Part shown: positions 31,628 through 41,364 of the stretch, piece after piece
How the letters are laid out: each line of letters starts with the position of its first letter
Numbering within the stretch: the first letter of the stretch is position 1
Notes under the pieces: generated by a model
What the model saw: the letters and a program-made list of their open reading frames with translations, nothing else
Databases searched by the model: none
Told to the model about the DNA's origin: nothing
Source of the DNA: Paracoccaceae bacterium
Lineage (GTDB): Bacteria > Pseudomonadota > Alphaproteobacteria > Rhodobacterales > Rhodobacteraceae
NCBI GenBank assembly: GCA_024640245.1
Contig: JAHEFH010000001.1
Location: 1-64,000, forward strand
Reading direction: 5' to 3'
Length of the DNA stretch: 64,000 nt
Position numbers and translations under genes: made by a program

Positions 31628-32875
31628 CTAAAGCAAATCCGGTGTTCGTCCAAATCGGCGCGCCAGCGGCGCGATTGTCAGGCCCTGAACGACGATCGAG
31701 AACACCACGACAATATAGGTTACGGTCAGGATGACAGGTTTCCATTCACTGTCCGGCAAGGATAGGGCGAGTGCCACCGATATGCCGCCCTTGATGCCGC
31801 CCCAGGTCATGATCGGGATCACGTCGCGGGTGAAGGTTCGAAAGGGACTGAGCATCATGACCGGAATGACGACGGCAGAGAGGCGAGCAATCAGGCTCAG
31901 CCCGATGCACAGGATGCCGCCCCAGAGCGCGCCAATGTCGAAGGCGACGGCAAAGACCTCTACCCCGATCAGCAGAAACAAAACGGCGTTCAGAATCTCG
32001 TCGATCAGGACCCAGAAACTGTCGAGGTAATTCCGAGTCTGCTCGGACATGCCGTATTTTACGCCGACATCGCCGATGAACAGCCCTGCCACGACGGCCA
32101 TGATCGGGCCGGACAGGTGCAGATAAACTGCCAGCTGATAGCCACCAAAGGCCAGCCCCAGCGATAACAGGACCTCCAGCGGATAGTCATCGATACGGCG
32201 CATGACCTGGAACACAAGCCATCCGAGTGCCGCGCCCAGCATGGCGCCGCCGCCCGCCTCTTGCAGAAACAGCCATGAAGCGCCCGACAGGCCCTCGCCG
32301 TGCTGTTCACCGCTGGGGAAGGCAATGCCGACGAGAACTAGGAACACGACATAACCGACCCCGTCGTTGAACAGGCTTTCTCCGGCGATTTTCGTTTCAA
32401 GTGATTTGCGCAGGTTGGCTTCGCGCAACACGCTCAGTACAGCCACCGGATCGGTGGGCGAGATCAGTGCCCCGAAGACGAGTGCAACCATCAGCGGCGC
32501 GCCAAAAATCCAGTGAAAGCCGAAACCCGCGACCGCCGTGGAGACGCCTACACCTATGGTGGCCATCAGAACGACGACCCAGGCCTGTCGCCGCAAATCA
32601 CCGAGCTTCACATGCAGGGCTCCGGCGAACAGCAAGAGTCCGAGCATGCCCTCGAGCAGTGATGTGGAGAACTCAAGATCGACCACGATGGCGCTGATCC
32701 GGTCGCGCATGCCAAGCGAGGGCAGGAGGGCATCTACAATCATCACGCCGAAGGATGCCATCAGCGCCACGATCAGGATGCCGATCGCGGACGGGAGTTT
32801 CAGGAACAGATAGTTGATGGAGCCGAAAGCGCCCGCCAGAACAATCAGAAAGGACGCTACTTGCAGGAGGGTCAT
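31628..32875 (-). CDS. Cation:proton antiporter (NhaP/CPA1-type)
   Basis: Multi-TM; FGALISPTDPVAVLSVLREANLRKSLETKIAGESLFNDGVGYVVFLVLV. Confidence 0.9.
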   Translation of the reverse strand: MTLLQVASFLIVLAGAFGSINYLFLKLPSAIGILIVALMASFGVMIVDALLPSLGMRDRISAIVVDLEFSTSLLEGMLGLLLFAGALHVKLGDLRRQAWVVVLMATIGVGVSTAVAGFGFHWIFGAPLMVALVFGALISPTDPVAVLSVLREANLRKSLETKIAGESLFNDGVGYVVFLVLVGIAFPSGEQHGEGLSGASWLFLQEAGGGAMLGAALGWLVFQVMRRIDDYPLEVLLSLGLAFGGYQLAVYLHLSGPIMAVVAGLFIGDVGVKYGMSEQTRNYLDSFWVLIDEILNAVLFLLIGVEVFAVAFDIGALWGGILCIGLSLIARLSAVVIPVMMLSPFRTFTRDVIPIMTWGGIKGGISVALALSLPDSEWKPVILTVTYIVVVFSIVVQGLTIAPLARRFGRTPDLL

Positions 32876-32928
32876 GAAAAAGCCTTGGCGCTGAAGTCAG
32901 CCAGCGGTTTAGCACCAAAGGGCGGGAC

Positions 32929-32973
32929 GGGCAAACGCCAAACCCTGAAAGGTCAGGTGTGGCGTTTGCCCGA
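32929..32973 (-). terminator. Long two-tier hairpin downstream of the iron-binding protein gene
   Basis: CGGGCAAACGCCA ... TGGCGTTTGCCCG perfect 13-bp arms enclosing CCTGA-AAGG-TCAGG; no obvious U-tract. Confidence 0.55.
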
Positions 32974-32983
32974 GAGAGCTTGA

Positions 32984-33997
32984 CTATTCGTCAAAGCCGA
33001 CGCGTTCTACCAGTCGCAGAGCCTCTGCCCGGTTGGTCGCCAATGCCAGCAAAGGCGTATTGTCCGGCGTGAATTCACCCCAGCTTGCCACCAGATCGCT
33101 GGCCGGGACTTCGGGGTTCACGGGGTATTCGTTGTTGACCTCGGCATAGATCGCCTGACCCTTTTCGGAGGCTAGGAATTCCATCAGCTTGAGAGCGTCG
33201 TCACGGTGCGGAGCGGCGGCGGTCATTGCAATACCGGCGACATTCAGGTGTGTGCCACCGTTTTCGAACTTCGGGAAGACCAGACGAACGCTGTCGGCCC
33301 AGGGTTTCTGTTCGGGGTCGGCCTGCATCAGACCCATATAGTACATGTTGCCGATGGAAATATCGCATTCGCCGGCAAAGATCGCCTTGACCTGCGCGCG
33401 GTCGTTGCCCTGCGGTTTGCGGGCCAGATTGGATTTGACGCCTTCCAGCCATTTTTCCGCGTATTCAACATCATAACGGGCAATCACAGCCGAGATCAGG
33501 GCCAGGTTATAGTCATGCGTTCCGGAACGGGTGCAGATACGGCCTTTCCACTTGTCCGAGGCCAGATCCTCGTAGGTCGTCACTTCGCCGTCGGCGACCC
33601 GGTCGCGTGAAGCGTAGATGATCCGCGCCCTTGAGGACAGGCCGAACCAGTGGCCTTCAGGGTCGCGGAACGCTTCAGGGATGCTCGCGTTGATCGCGTC
33701 GGAATTCACGGATTGCGTCACGCCGGCTTTGATCAGCGAGTCAAGTTGCGCCACATCGACGGTCAGGACAACATCGGCGGGCGATCGCTTGCCTTCGGCT
33801 TCGAGCTTTTCGACGACGCCCTTGTTCAGAAAGGCAACGTTGACCGCAATGCCGGTTTCCTTGGTAAAGGCATCGAACAGGGGCTCGACCAGTTCGGGTT
33901 GGCGATAGGAGTAAACATTGACCTCTTGTGCAACTGCTGCCTGTACGGACAGGGCGGTTGCGGCCGTGATCAGGGCTGCGCGAATTGGGAGTGACAT
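32984..33997 (-). CDS. Fe(3+) ABC transporter substrate-binding protein (FutA/FbpA-type)
   Basis: Signal peptide then EVNVYSYRQPELVEPLFDAFTKETGIAVNVAF; NMYYMGLMQADPEQKPWADSVRLVFP. Confidence 0.9.
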   Translation of the reverse strand: MSLPIRAALITAATALSVQAAVAQEVNVYSYRQPELVEPLFDAFTKETGIAVNVAFLNKGVVEKLEAEGKRSPADVVLTVDVAQLDSLIKAGVTQSVNSDAINASIPEAFRDPEGHWFGLSSRARIIYASRDRVADGEVTTYEDLASDKWKGRICTRSGTHDYNLALISAVIARYDVEYAEKWLEGVKSNLARKPQGNDRAQVKAIFAGECDISIGNMYYMGLMQADPEQKPWADSVRLVFPKFENGGTHLNVAGIAMTAAAPHRDDALKLMEFLASEKGQAIYAEVNNEYPVNPEVPASDLVASWGEFTPDNTPLLALATNRAEALRLVERVGFDE

Positions 33998-34037
33998 AGC
34001 GAATCCTTTTTAATTTGCTTGGTCCGCTTTTAAACCT

Positions 34038-34050
34038 GACTAAAATAGTC
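34038..34050. promoter_or_regulatory. Candidate iron-responsive operator upstream of the Fe(3+) binding protein gene
   Basis: Perfect palindrome GACTA-AAA-TAGTC 41 bp upstream of the start codon. Confidence 0.5.
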
Positions 34051-34072
34051 GGTCAATACCTGATTAAAAAAC

Positions 34073-34912
34073 TCAGGAACTTTTTTCGTCAGTTTTAACC
34101 TTGTTCCAGAGCGCATCCATCTCGATCAGATCGGACTGCGCCGGGACCTTGCCGCGTTCTGCAAGCCTCTGTTCCACCGCGTTGAAACGGCGGGTGAATT
34201 TGGCGTTCGCCAGACGCAGGGCCTCCTCCGGATCAATCTTGAGGTGCCGCGCCAGATTGGCCATGACGAACATCAGGTCGCCGAACTCCTCGACCTGCCT
34301 GTCATGGGAAAGGGTGTCCCGCGCCTCGACCAGCTCGGCGGCCTCTTCGGCGATCTTGTCCACCACCTCATCGGTGGAGGGCCAGTCGAACCCGACCCGC
34401 GCCGCGCGCTTTTGAAGTTTTACCGCCCGCATAAGCGCCGGCAGGTTCATAGCTATCCCGTCCAGCGTTTTGGCCGCGTGTTCGCCTTTTGCCGCACGTT
34501 CCGCGGCCTTGATCTTTTCCCAGTCGCGGGTTTGCTGCGCCGCGGATTTGTCGCGGCTTTCGTCACCGAACACATGCGGGTGGCGGTGGATCATCTTGTC
34601 GGCAATCGCCTTGGTCACGCTTTCGAAGGTAAAATATCCGTCCTCGCTACCCATCTGGGTGAAGTAAATGACCTGCAAAAGCAAATCGCCCAATTCGCCC
34701 TCAAGGTCTTCCATGTCGCCTTGTTCAATGGCATCGGCCACTTCGTAGGCTTCCTCGATCGTGTAGGGGGCAATTGTGCTGTAGGTCTGCTCGATATCCC
34801 AAGGACAACCGCGGTCCGGATCGCGCAGGCGGGCCATGATCTCCAACAGGCGGGGCAGGCCGCCGTCTGGATCGAGGCAGAGCTTTTGCGAAGCGTTGTA
34901 GTCTTTTGTCAT
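34073..34912 (-). CDS. mazG: Nucleoside triphosphate pyrophosphohydrolase MazG
   Basis: LLEIMARLRDPDRGCPWDIEQTYSTIAPYTIEEAYEVADAIEQGDMEDLEGELGDLLLQVIYF. Confidence 0.96.
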   Translation of the reverse strand: MTKDYNASQKLCLDPDGGLPRLLEIMARLRDPDRGCPWDIEQTYSTIAPYTIEEAYEVADAIEQGDMEDLEGELGDLLLQVIYFTQMGSEDGYFTFESVTKAIADKMIHRHPHVFGDESRDKSAAQQTRDWEKIKAAERAAKGEHAAKTLDGIAMNLPALMRAVKLQKRAARVGFDWPSTDEVVDKIAEEAAELVEARDTLSHDRQVEEFGDLMFVMANLARHLKIDPEEALRLANAKFTRRFNAVEQRLAERGKVPAQSDLIEMDALWNKVKTDEKSS

Positions 34913-34971
34913 GCTATTTCCTGTGTCATCCACCACTCTAAGGCTTTGGTATCGCAACAGTCCAGAGTAGC

Positions 34972-36162
34972 CTAGGTCGTTACCATCAGGCGTTGCAGGC
35001 CGTGGAAATGGTAGCGGTTGGCGTAAATTGGCGGCTCGGTCCGGCGCAGGTCAGGAAGCCGCTTGAATAGGGTTTCGAGGGCGCGCTTGATTTCCAGTTT
35101 TGCCAAGCCTGAACCGACGCAGAAATGAGTGCCGGCGCCAAAGGTCAGCTGTTTTCGGGCGTCGCGGTCGGGGGCGAAGACGTCGGGATCGGAAAATGCT
35201 TCCGGATCGCGGTTTGCTGCGGCCAGCAGCAGAGCGATCCTGTCACCCCGCCGGAACATGTGGCCGGCAAGTTCGATGTCCTCGTAGGCATAGCGGTCGA
35301 ACATATGCAGCGGCGGGTCGAAGCGCAGGGTTTCCTCGACCGTGGCGTCGATCACTTCGGGCCTAACCAGACTTGCAGGTTTCGTCCCGCATTCCATAAG
35401 TGTCTTGACGCCGTTGCCGATGGCATGGACGGTCGCCTCGTGGCCCGCGTTCAATAACAGGATGCAGGTGCTGACAAGTTCGGGACGCGAGAGTTTCTGA
35501 CCATTCTCTTCCGCGGCGATCAGCGCGGTGATCAGGTCGTCATCCGGTTCCCGCCGGCGCTTGTCGATAAATGTGCCGATATAGGCGGCGAACTCGCGCG
35601 AGGCGTCGGCGGCGGCATCCTCGATCGCGCGGTCGCGGTTGGCCTGGTACATTCCCACCATTCGGTGCGACCAGTCGAGCAACTGGTCCGACATGTCCGC
35701 CGGCACGCCAAGCATCCGCGCGATGGTCAGAACCGGAATTTTCTCGGCATAGGCGGTCAGCAGGTCGATGCGGTCGCCGCTGAATCCGTCGATCAGGGAA
35801 TTCGACAGTTCCGCGATGAACGGATCCAGACGCTGGATCGCCTTGGTGGAAAAGGCACGTGTCACCAGGCCGCGTAAGCGGGTGTGGCGGGGTGGTTCCA
35901 GTTCCAGCATCGAATTTTGTTCGACGTCCATGAATGCCTGTATATGGGGCGGGGTGGGAACCGTGTTTTCGGGCGGCACCTCGCGGCCCCAGCGCAGGTC
36001 ACGCAAAATCGAATTCACGAGGCCGTGGCTGACCGTGCAAGGTTTGCCGTATTCTTCCCAGTATACAACCGGACCCATGGCGCGGGCGCGCCTGTAGAAT
36101 GTGTAGGGGTTCTGGACAAAGCCGTGTTCGACCGGCGACTGGCTGATCGACGGCAGTGTCAT
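34972..36162 (-). CDS. Cytochrome P450
   Basis: LNAGHEATVHAIGNGV (I-helix), ETLR (K-helix), LTFGAGTHFCVGSGLAKLEIK (heme loop). Confidence 0.94.
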   Translation of the reverse strand: MTLPSISQSPVEHGFVQNPYTFYRRARAMGPVVYWEEYGKPCTVSHGLVNSILRDLRWGREVPPENTVPTPPHIQAFMDVEQNSMLELEPPRHTRLRGLVTRAFSTKAIQRLDPFIAELSNSLIDGFSGDRIDLLTAYAEKIPVLTIARMLGVPADMSDQLLDWSHRMVGMYQANRDRAIEDAAADASREFAAYIGTFIDKRRREPDDDLITALIAAEENGQKLSRPELVSTCILLLNAGHEATVHAIGNGVKTLMECGTKPASLVRPEVIDATVEETLRFDPPLHMFDRYAYEDIELAGHMFRRGDRIALLLAAANRDPEAFSDPDVFAPDRDARKQLTFGAGTHFCVGSGLAKLEIKRALETLFKRLPDLRRTEPPIYANRYHFHGLQRLMVTT

Positions 36163-37319
36163 TTTGCGCGGTCGAGTGCCTGTTCCAGATCGGCAATCAG
36201 GTCGGCGACGTCTTCGATCCCGATGGACAGGCGTAACAGGCGCGGATCGACGGGGAAGCCCTCGCCCGACACGGTCTTGCGGTGCTCGATCAGACTTTCC
36301 ACCCCGCCGAGCGACGTGGCGGGAAAGAAAACTTCGCAGAAGCGGGCGACGTCGATGGCCGTCTGTTCAGAGCCTTTGACGAGGATCGACAGCATGCCGC
36401 CATACTGCCCACCTGTCTGGCGTTTCGCGACCTCGTGTCCCGGGTGGCTCGGCAGGCCGGGATAAAGTACCGAAACGATGCCCGGATGCCCCTCCAAGTG
36501 GTGCGCCAGCGTTACCGCACTCTTCGTTGACCGATCGTATCGCAGGAACAGGGTTCGCATCCCGCGCAACAGAAGCCATGCATCGAAAGCTTGCAGAACG
36601 GTTCCCTGAAGTTTGCGGATCTCGAAAAAATCTTCCCACATCGCGTTGGTGGCATTTGTGGACAAAACGCCTGCCGTGATATCGGAATGGCCGTTGAGGT
36701 ACTTAGTGGCTGAATGGAAAGAGATATCGGCCCCCAGCGCGAGCGCCTTTGTCGCGCAGGGTGGCGTCGCGGTGCAATCGGTCAGCAACAAGGCGCCGGC
36801 ATCATGTGCGATCTTTGCCGCCGCGGCGATATCTGTCACGGCCCAGTCCGGATTGTTCGGGGTTTCGGCCCAGACCAGCGCGGTGTCGCCCCGCAGCACG
36901 GCTGCGGCCATCTGGTCGAGGTTGCCGGCGTCATAGGTGGACAGGCGCAGGCGGCCCTTGGCCTCGTAACGGCGGAACTGCATCAGGACGCCGTGATACA
37001 TGACCCTGGGGATCACCACATGGGCGCCGGCGGCCAATTGCTCGATCACGGCCGAGGCGGCGGACATGCCGGAGGAAAACAGCAGGCTGTCGGCGGCATC
37101 TTCCAGATCGGCGATCACGGCCTCTGCCTGCTCGGTGGTGGGTCCGCCGTCGCGTTTATAGTAGTAGGGTTTCCGGTTCTTGTAATCCGCGTCGCGCGCA
37201 TAGGTCGCGGTCAACTGGATCGGCGGGATAATCGCGCCGGTGTCTTCATCGATATAGCGTAACGCCTGCGCAATCCGCGTGGCGGGCGAAGGCCTGCGGT
37301 TGGAGCCCGGTTTTGCCAC
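36159..37319 (-). CDS. Trans-sulfuration family PLP enzyme (cystathionine synthase/lyase-like), divergent
   Basis: DTGAIIPPIQLTATYARDADY, GPTTEQAEAVIADLEDAADSLLFSSGMSA, HSATKYLNGHSDITAG; 4-bp overlap with the P450 start. Confidence 0.85.
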   Translation of the reverse strand: MAKPGSNRRPSPATRIAQALRYIDEDTGAIIPPIQLTATYARDADYKNRKPYYYKRDGGPTTEQAEAVIADLEDAADSLLFSSGMSAASAVIEQLAAGAHVVIPRVMYHGVLMQFRRYEAKGRLRLSTYDAGNLDQMAAAVLRGDTALVWAETPNNPDWAVTDIAAAAKIAHDAGALLLTDCTATPPCATKALALGADISFHSATKYLNGHSDITAGVLSTNATNAMWEDFFEIRKLQGTVLQAFDAWLLLRGMRTLFLRYDRSTKSAVTLAHHLEGHPGIVSVLYPGLPSHPGHEVAKRQTGGQYGGMLSILVKGSEQTAIDVARFCEVFFPATSLGGVESLIEHRKTVSGEGFPVDPRLLRLSIGIEDVADLIADLEQALDRAK

Positions 37320-37826
37320 TTATTTGCCCCGGTAAGGTTCGACGTATTGCAGCGCCATATCCCAAGGGAAGAATATCCAGGTGTCCTGCGAAACCTCTGT
37401 GATGAAGGTATCGACCATCTCGCGGCCCGCCGGTTTTGCGTAGACTGTTGCAAAATGCGCCTTAGGGAACATCTGGCGCACCACTTTCAGGGTCTTGCCG
37501 GTATCGACCAGATCGTCGACGATCAGGATGCCGGTACCGTCACCGGTCAGCACCTTGTCCGGTGACTTGATCACCACGGCCTCGGACTGGTCCTGATGGT
37601 CGTAGGATTTGATGCTGATCGTGTCGACAGTACGTATATCCAGTTCGCGAGCGACGATCATCGCAGGCGCCATGCCGCCGCGCGTGATGGCGACGACGGC
37701 TTTCCAGCTTCCGTCCCCTTCGGGACCTTTGCCGTCCAGTCGCCAGGCCAGAGCACGGCTGTCGCGGTGAATTTGGTCCCAGCTGACGTGGAACCCCTTT
37801 TCATGCGGGAGCTGATCAGAAACCAT
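37320..37826 (-). CDS. gpt: Xanthine phosphoribosyltransferase
   Basis: [77 protein letters not shown]. Confidence 0.93.
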   Translation of the reverse strand: MVSDQLPHEKGFHVSWDQIHRDSRALAWRLDGKGPEGDGSWKAVVAITRGGMAPAMIVARELDIRTVDTISIKSYDHQDQSEAVVIKSPDKVLTGDGTGILIVDDLVDTGKTLKVVRQMFPKAHFATVYAKPAGREMVDTFITEVSQDTWIFFPWDMALQYVEPYRGK

Positions 37827-38644
37827 TATTTGCGTCCTGTTACTACGTCGATATCCGGTGCGTCCTCTGCCTTCATGCCGACGACGTGGTAGCCTGCGTC
37901 AACGTGCAGGTTTTCGCCGGTAACGCCCGAGGACAGATCGGACAGCAGGTACATAGCCGATTTTCCGACGTCGTCCGTGGTGACGTTACGCCGCAACGGC
38001 GAGTTCAACTCGTTCCATTTCATGATGTAGCGGAAATCTCCGATACCCGATGCTGCTAGCGTTTTGATTGGACCGGCGGAAAGCGCGTTGACGCGGATGT
38101 TCTTGGGGCCAAGGTCCATCGCCATATATTTGACGGAGGCTTCCAGACCTGCCTTCGCTACGCCCATCACATTGTAGTGCGGCATCACCATTTCGGCGCC
38201 GTAGTAAGTCAGCGTCAGCATGGAGCCGCCATTGGGCATCAGTTTTTCGGCGCGCTGGGCAACTGCTGTAAAAGAATAGACCGAAATGTCCATGGTCATG
38301 CGGAAATTCTCGGCACTGGTGTCGACGTATCGGCCACGCAATTCGTTCTTGTCCGAAAAGCCGATGGCGTGAACGATAAAGTCGAGCGTACCCCATTCGG
38401 CCTCTAGCTTGGCGAAAAGTGCGTCCATCGAAGCGGCGTCGGTGACATCGCACTCCAGCACCAGGTTGCAGCCGATACTTTCTGCCAGCGGCGCAACGCG
38501 TTTTCCCAAGGCTTCGCCCTGATACGAAAAGGCCATCTCGGCACCGTGTTCGTGACAGGCACGCGCAATGCCCCATGCGATCGACTTGTCGTTCGCTACG
38601 CCCATGATCAGGCCGCGCTTGCCCTGCATAATGCCGTTCGTCAT
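37826..38644 (-). CDS. fabI: Enoyl-[acyl-carrier-protein] reductase (NADH) FabI
   Basis: [74 protein letters not shown]. Confidence 0.95.
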   Translation of the reverse strand: MTNGIMQGKRGLIMGVANDKSIAWGIARACHEHGAEMAFSYQGEALGKRVAPLAESIGCNLVLECDVTDAASMDALFAKLEAEWGTLDFIVHAIGFSDKNELRGRYVDTSAENFRMTMDISVYSFTAVAQRAEKLMPNGGSMLTLTYYGAEMVMPHYNVMGVAKAGLEASVKYMAMDLGPKNIRVNALSAGPIKTLAASGIGDFRYIMKWNELNSPLRRNVTTDDVGKSAMYLLSDLSSGVTGENLHVDAGYHVVGMKAEDAPDIDVVTGRK

Positions 38645-38810
38645 TTCAATGCCCTCAATGTTGGATCTCTGCATCGGGTTTAGATTAAGCCAAGGTTTGC
38701 TTCAAGCCTGACTATTCATCAATAAAAGCCGGTACCAGCCTGCGACAGACTAACATTTGAAGCGACGGGACAGAGATACTAGTTATAATGTGCAGCGAAA
38801 AGGAGCCACC

Positions 38811-39416
38811 ATGACTGATCGAGACGGTATATTCTCTGGGGACAACCCATTCAAAATCGCGCGGCGCTGGCTGTCCGAGGCGGAAAAAACCGAGCTGAAC
38901 GATCCAAATGCGATGTCGTTGGCGACCGTTGACGCCGATGGCATGCCGAACGTGCGGGTCGTCCTGATCAAGGACATCGAGGATGACGCCTTTGTCTTCT
39001 ATACGAATTTTGGCAGCGCAAAGTCGCGGGAACTGTTGCAGAGCGGCAAGGCGGCCTTTGTCATCCACTGGAAATCGCTGCGCCGCCAGATACGTGTGCG
39101 GGGCGTAGTAAAAAAAGAGAACGCCACCAAGGCCGACGCCTATTATTCAAGTCGCCCGCTGCTAAGCCGAATCGGTGCCTGGGCCAGCAAGCAGTCACAA
39201 CCCCTGGCGGAGCGATCGGTCCTAATCGAGCGGGTAACCCGCTTTTCGGAGACATTGGGCGACGATCCGGCCAGACCGGAGTTTTGGGGCGGTTTCAGGA
39301 TCGAGCCGCTTGAGATTGAATTCTGGAGCGACAGCCCCAATCGTTTGCACGACCGTTTCGTGTGGCAAAGAAAAACACCTGAAGGTGACTGGAATATCAA
39401 GCGCCTATACCCGTAA
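38811..39416 (+). CDS. pdxH: Pyridoxamine 5'-phosphate oxidase
   Basis: [67 protein letters not shown]-terminal RLYP. Confidence 0.94.
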   Translation: MTDRDGIFSGDNPFKIARRWLSEAEKTELNDPNAMSLATVDADGMPNVRVVLIKDIEDDAFVFYTNFGSAKSRELLQSGKAAFVIHWKSLRRQIRVRGVVKKENATKADAYYSSRPLLSRIGAWASKQSQPLAERSVLIERVTRFSETLGDDPARPEFWGGFRIEPLEIEFWSDSPNRLHDRFVWQRKTPEGDWNIKRLYP

Positions 39417-39620
39417 TTGTGAAGTTCAATTAAATACCGGCAAATAAATTGGATGTAATAACAAAAACGTAACTTAGTAGTTTGAATTGGCGTGAGAATT
39501 GTTCTATTGCTAATAAAAAGGGACGAGGAGTAAATGCACGCGTTCATGCGTAAAGCAGATGGCAATGTGGATTTACATGTTAACAAGCGACCTCGCACAA
39601 AATAGCGACCGGGCACATGC

Positions 39621-40139
39621 ATGGATCAAAAGTCGGGTAAGATTAAATGGTTTGATGCCACCAAGGGCTTCGGCTTTGTAGTATCAGACCATGGCGGGCC
39701 GGATATATTGCTACACGCGAATGTGTTGAAGGATTTCGGCCACAGTTCGGTACTGGAAGGTACCAAGGTAGATGTTCTGGTCTCAGAGACGGAACGCGGA
39801 TCGCAGGTCGCGCAAATCTTGAGCCTGCAATCGCCCGCTGTCGATCCGACCGAGGCGTTGCGGCGGGCAGATATCATCGATCTCGATTTGTCTGAAGTCG
39901 ATCTTTCCGTACCATTGGAACCGGCTCGGGTGAAATGGTTTGATCGCGGTAAGGGTTTCGGGTTTGTAAATGTATTCGGGAGTCCGGCAGATGTTTTCGT
40001 CCATATCGAGATCTTGCGTGCCTATGGCATGGCGGAACTGGAACAGGGCGAGGCCGTTGGGGTCAAGACGGCCCACGGGCCGCGCGGCAGAATGGCCATT
40101 GAAATCAGGCCTTGGGAATATTCCACGAAAATTCTTTGA
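39621..40139 (+). CDS. Double cold-shock-domain protein
   Basis: Two CSDs: [19 protein letters not shown] and [35 protein letters not shown]. Confidence 0.92.
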   Translation: MDQKSGKIKWFDATKGFGFVVSDHGGPDILLHANVLKDFGHSSVLEGTKVDVLVSETERGSQVAQILSLQSPAVDPTEALRRADIIDLDLSEVDLSVPLEPARVKWFDRGKGFGFVNVFGSPADVFVHIEILRAYGMAELEQGEAVGVKTAHGPRGRMAIEIRPWEYSTKIL

Positions 40140-40164
40140 GAAGCGTGCGCTGCGATGGGTTGTA

Positions 40165-40626
40165 GTGCCTTTTTCGATGTGCGCGTTCGGTGCGGCGGCG
40201 GCCCATGCCGACTGCAATCCTGCGCATGTGCATCTGCGCTGGGGTGGCGGTCAGGCGGAATTCCGCGTTGAAATCGCCGACGATGCCGAGGAGCGCAATC
40301 GGGGTTTGATGTACCGCGAGAAAATGGCGCGCTATGCGGGGATGCTGTTTGTCTATCCGGCTCCTGACAGCGTTTCATTCTGGATGGAGAACACGTTGAT
40401 TCCCCTCGACATGCTGTTTCTCGATACTTCCGGCACTGTCGTTAAAATACACCCGAACGCGATCCCAAAGGACCGCACGGCGATCTTCGGCGGCGACTCG
40501 GTACAGTATGTTCTGGAAGTCAACGGCGGCATGGCCGCGGATCTGGGTATGACAGCAGGCGCGCAACTGCGTCATCCGGCGATTGATCCGGCTGTTGCGG
40601 CGTGGTCTTGCGAAGAATCTGAGTGA
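40165..40626 (+). CDS. DUF192-family protein, probably exported (start uncertain)
   Basis: [58 protein letters not shown]. Confidence 0.85.
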   Translation: MPFSMCAFGAAAAHADCNPAHVHLRWGGGQAEFRVEIADDAEERNRGLMYREKMARYAGMLFVYPAPDSVSFWMENTLIPLDMLFLDTSGTVVKIHPNAIPKDRTAIFGGDSVQYVLEVNGGMAADLGMTAGAQLRHPAIDPAVAAWSCEESE

Positions 40627-40627
40627 G

Positions 40628-40646
40628 AGACCCAATTAGGTCTTTT
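40628..40646 (+). terminator. Weak intrinsic terminator after the DUF192 gene
   Basis: AGACC-CAATTA-GGTCT followed by TTT. Confidence 0.4.
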
Positions 40647-40683
40647 CTTCGACGATATTGCGATGTAGAGACTGCCCACCTGT

Positions 40684-40760
40684 CGGGGCGTGGCGCAGCT
40701 TGGTAGCGCGACGGTTTTGGGTACCGTAGGCCGGAGGTTCGAATCCTCTCGCCCCGACCA
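40684..40760 (+). tRNA. tRNA-Pro (anticodon TGG)
   Basis: CGGGGCG...CGCCCCG acceptor stem, anticodon loop TTTTGGGT, GGTTCGAATCC T-arm, encoded CCA. Confidence 0.97.
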
Positions 40761-40782
40761 TTTTCCAGTTTCAAGTTTCTCA

Positions 40783-40818
40783 GAATGTCAGATAGGCGCT
40801 TGCGCCGAATTGACATTC
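40783..40818 (+). repeat. Two-tier inverted repeat downstream of tRNA-Pro
   Basis: GAATGTCA-gata-GGCGC-tt-GCGCC-gaat-TGACATTC; both tiers perfect. Confidence 0.7.
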
Positions 40819-40860
40819 GGTATTCCCGATCGGCCCTCTTTGACTTCAGTCTTCCTGCGG

Positions 40861-40882
40861 GTCGGCAATCTCCATTGCCGAC
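40861..40882 (+). repeat. Perfect 9-bp inverted repeat with 4-nt loop
   Basis: GTCGGCAAT-CTCC-ATTGCCGAC. Confidence 0.7.
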
Positions 40883-41317
40883 TCCCTGACCCCCTGGCAG
40901 CCGGAGTCACGAAAGTGGTCGGCCTTCGCTCTATTCGAAAATGTCAAAGTGATTCATTCCGGGAGAGACGAGGTTCTCTATCTTGTGATGGTCAACTGCG
41001 GACTTGATCCTTTGGCTTGCAAGCCGAACTTTGTGGCATCCGGTGCCGGAAAATTTTCGATAAAATTTTTCTCACGAGTCGTGTGTGATTTATTGTTCGT
41101 TTGAGGTGACTCGCGTGGCCATTATTAGAGGAAACCGGGGCGGATATTTTGTAAAAAAAATAGAATACACTGAAATGCGGTTGTTATTGAAGCTTGACAG
41201 GTATCTGTCGCGTCCCAATGCATTTTCGTCAAATTTTAACCACATGTTGTGTGCCAGATACTGTCAACTACAAAATCTGATAATGTTGAGAATTTTTCCG
41301 TTGACCTGTGAATCCCT

Positions 41318-41364
41318 GTAGGACATCTTGTGCGGACCCAACCTCTGACCGCTATATCTTGTGT
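41318..41364 (+). promoter_or_regulatory. Candidate tandem NrdR boxes upstream of the class II RNR
   Basis: CTATATCTTGTGT at 41352-41364 differs at one core position from NrdR consensus CWATATATWGTGT; weaker GGACATCTTGTGC at 41321-41333, offset exactly 31 bp. Confidence 0.55.

Noticed and set aside
40690-41007. 105-aa plus-strand ORF
   Set aside because: Begins inside tRNA-Pro and runs into the hairpin-rich non-coding gap; no coding signature
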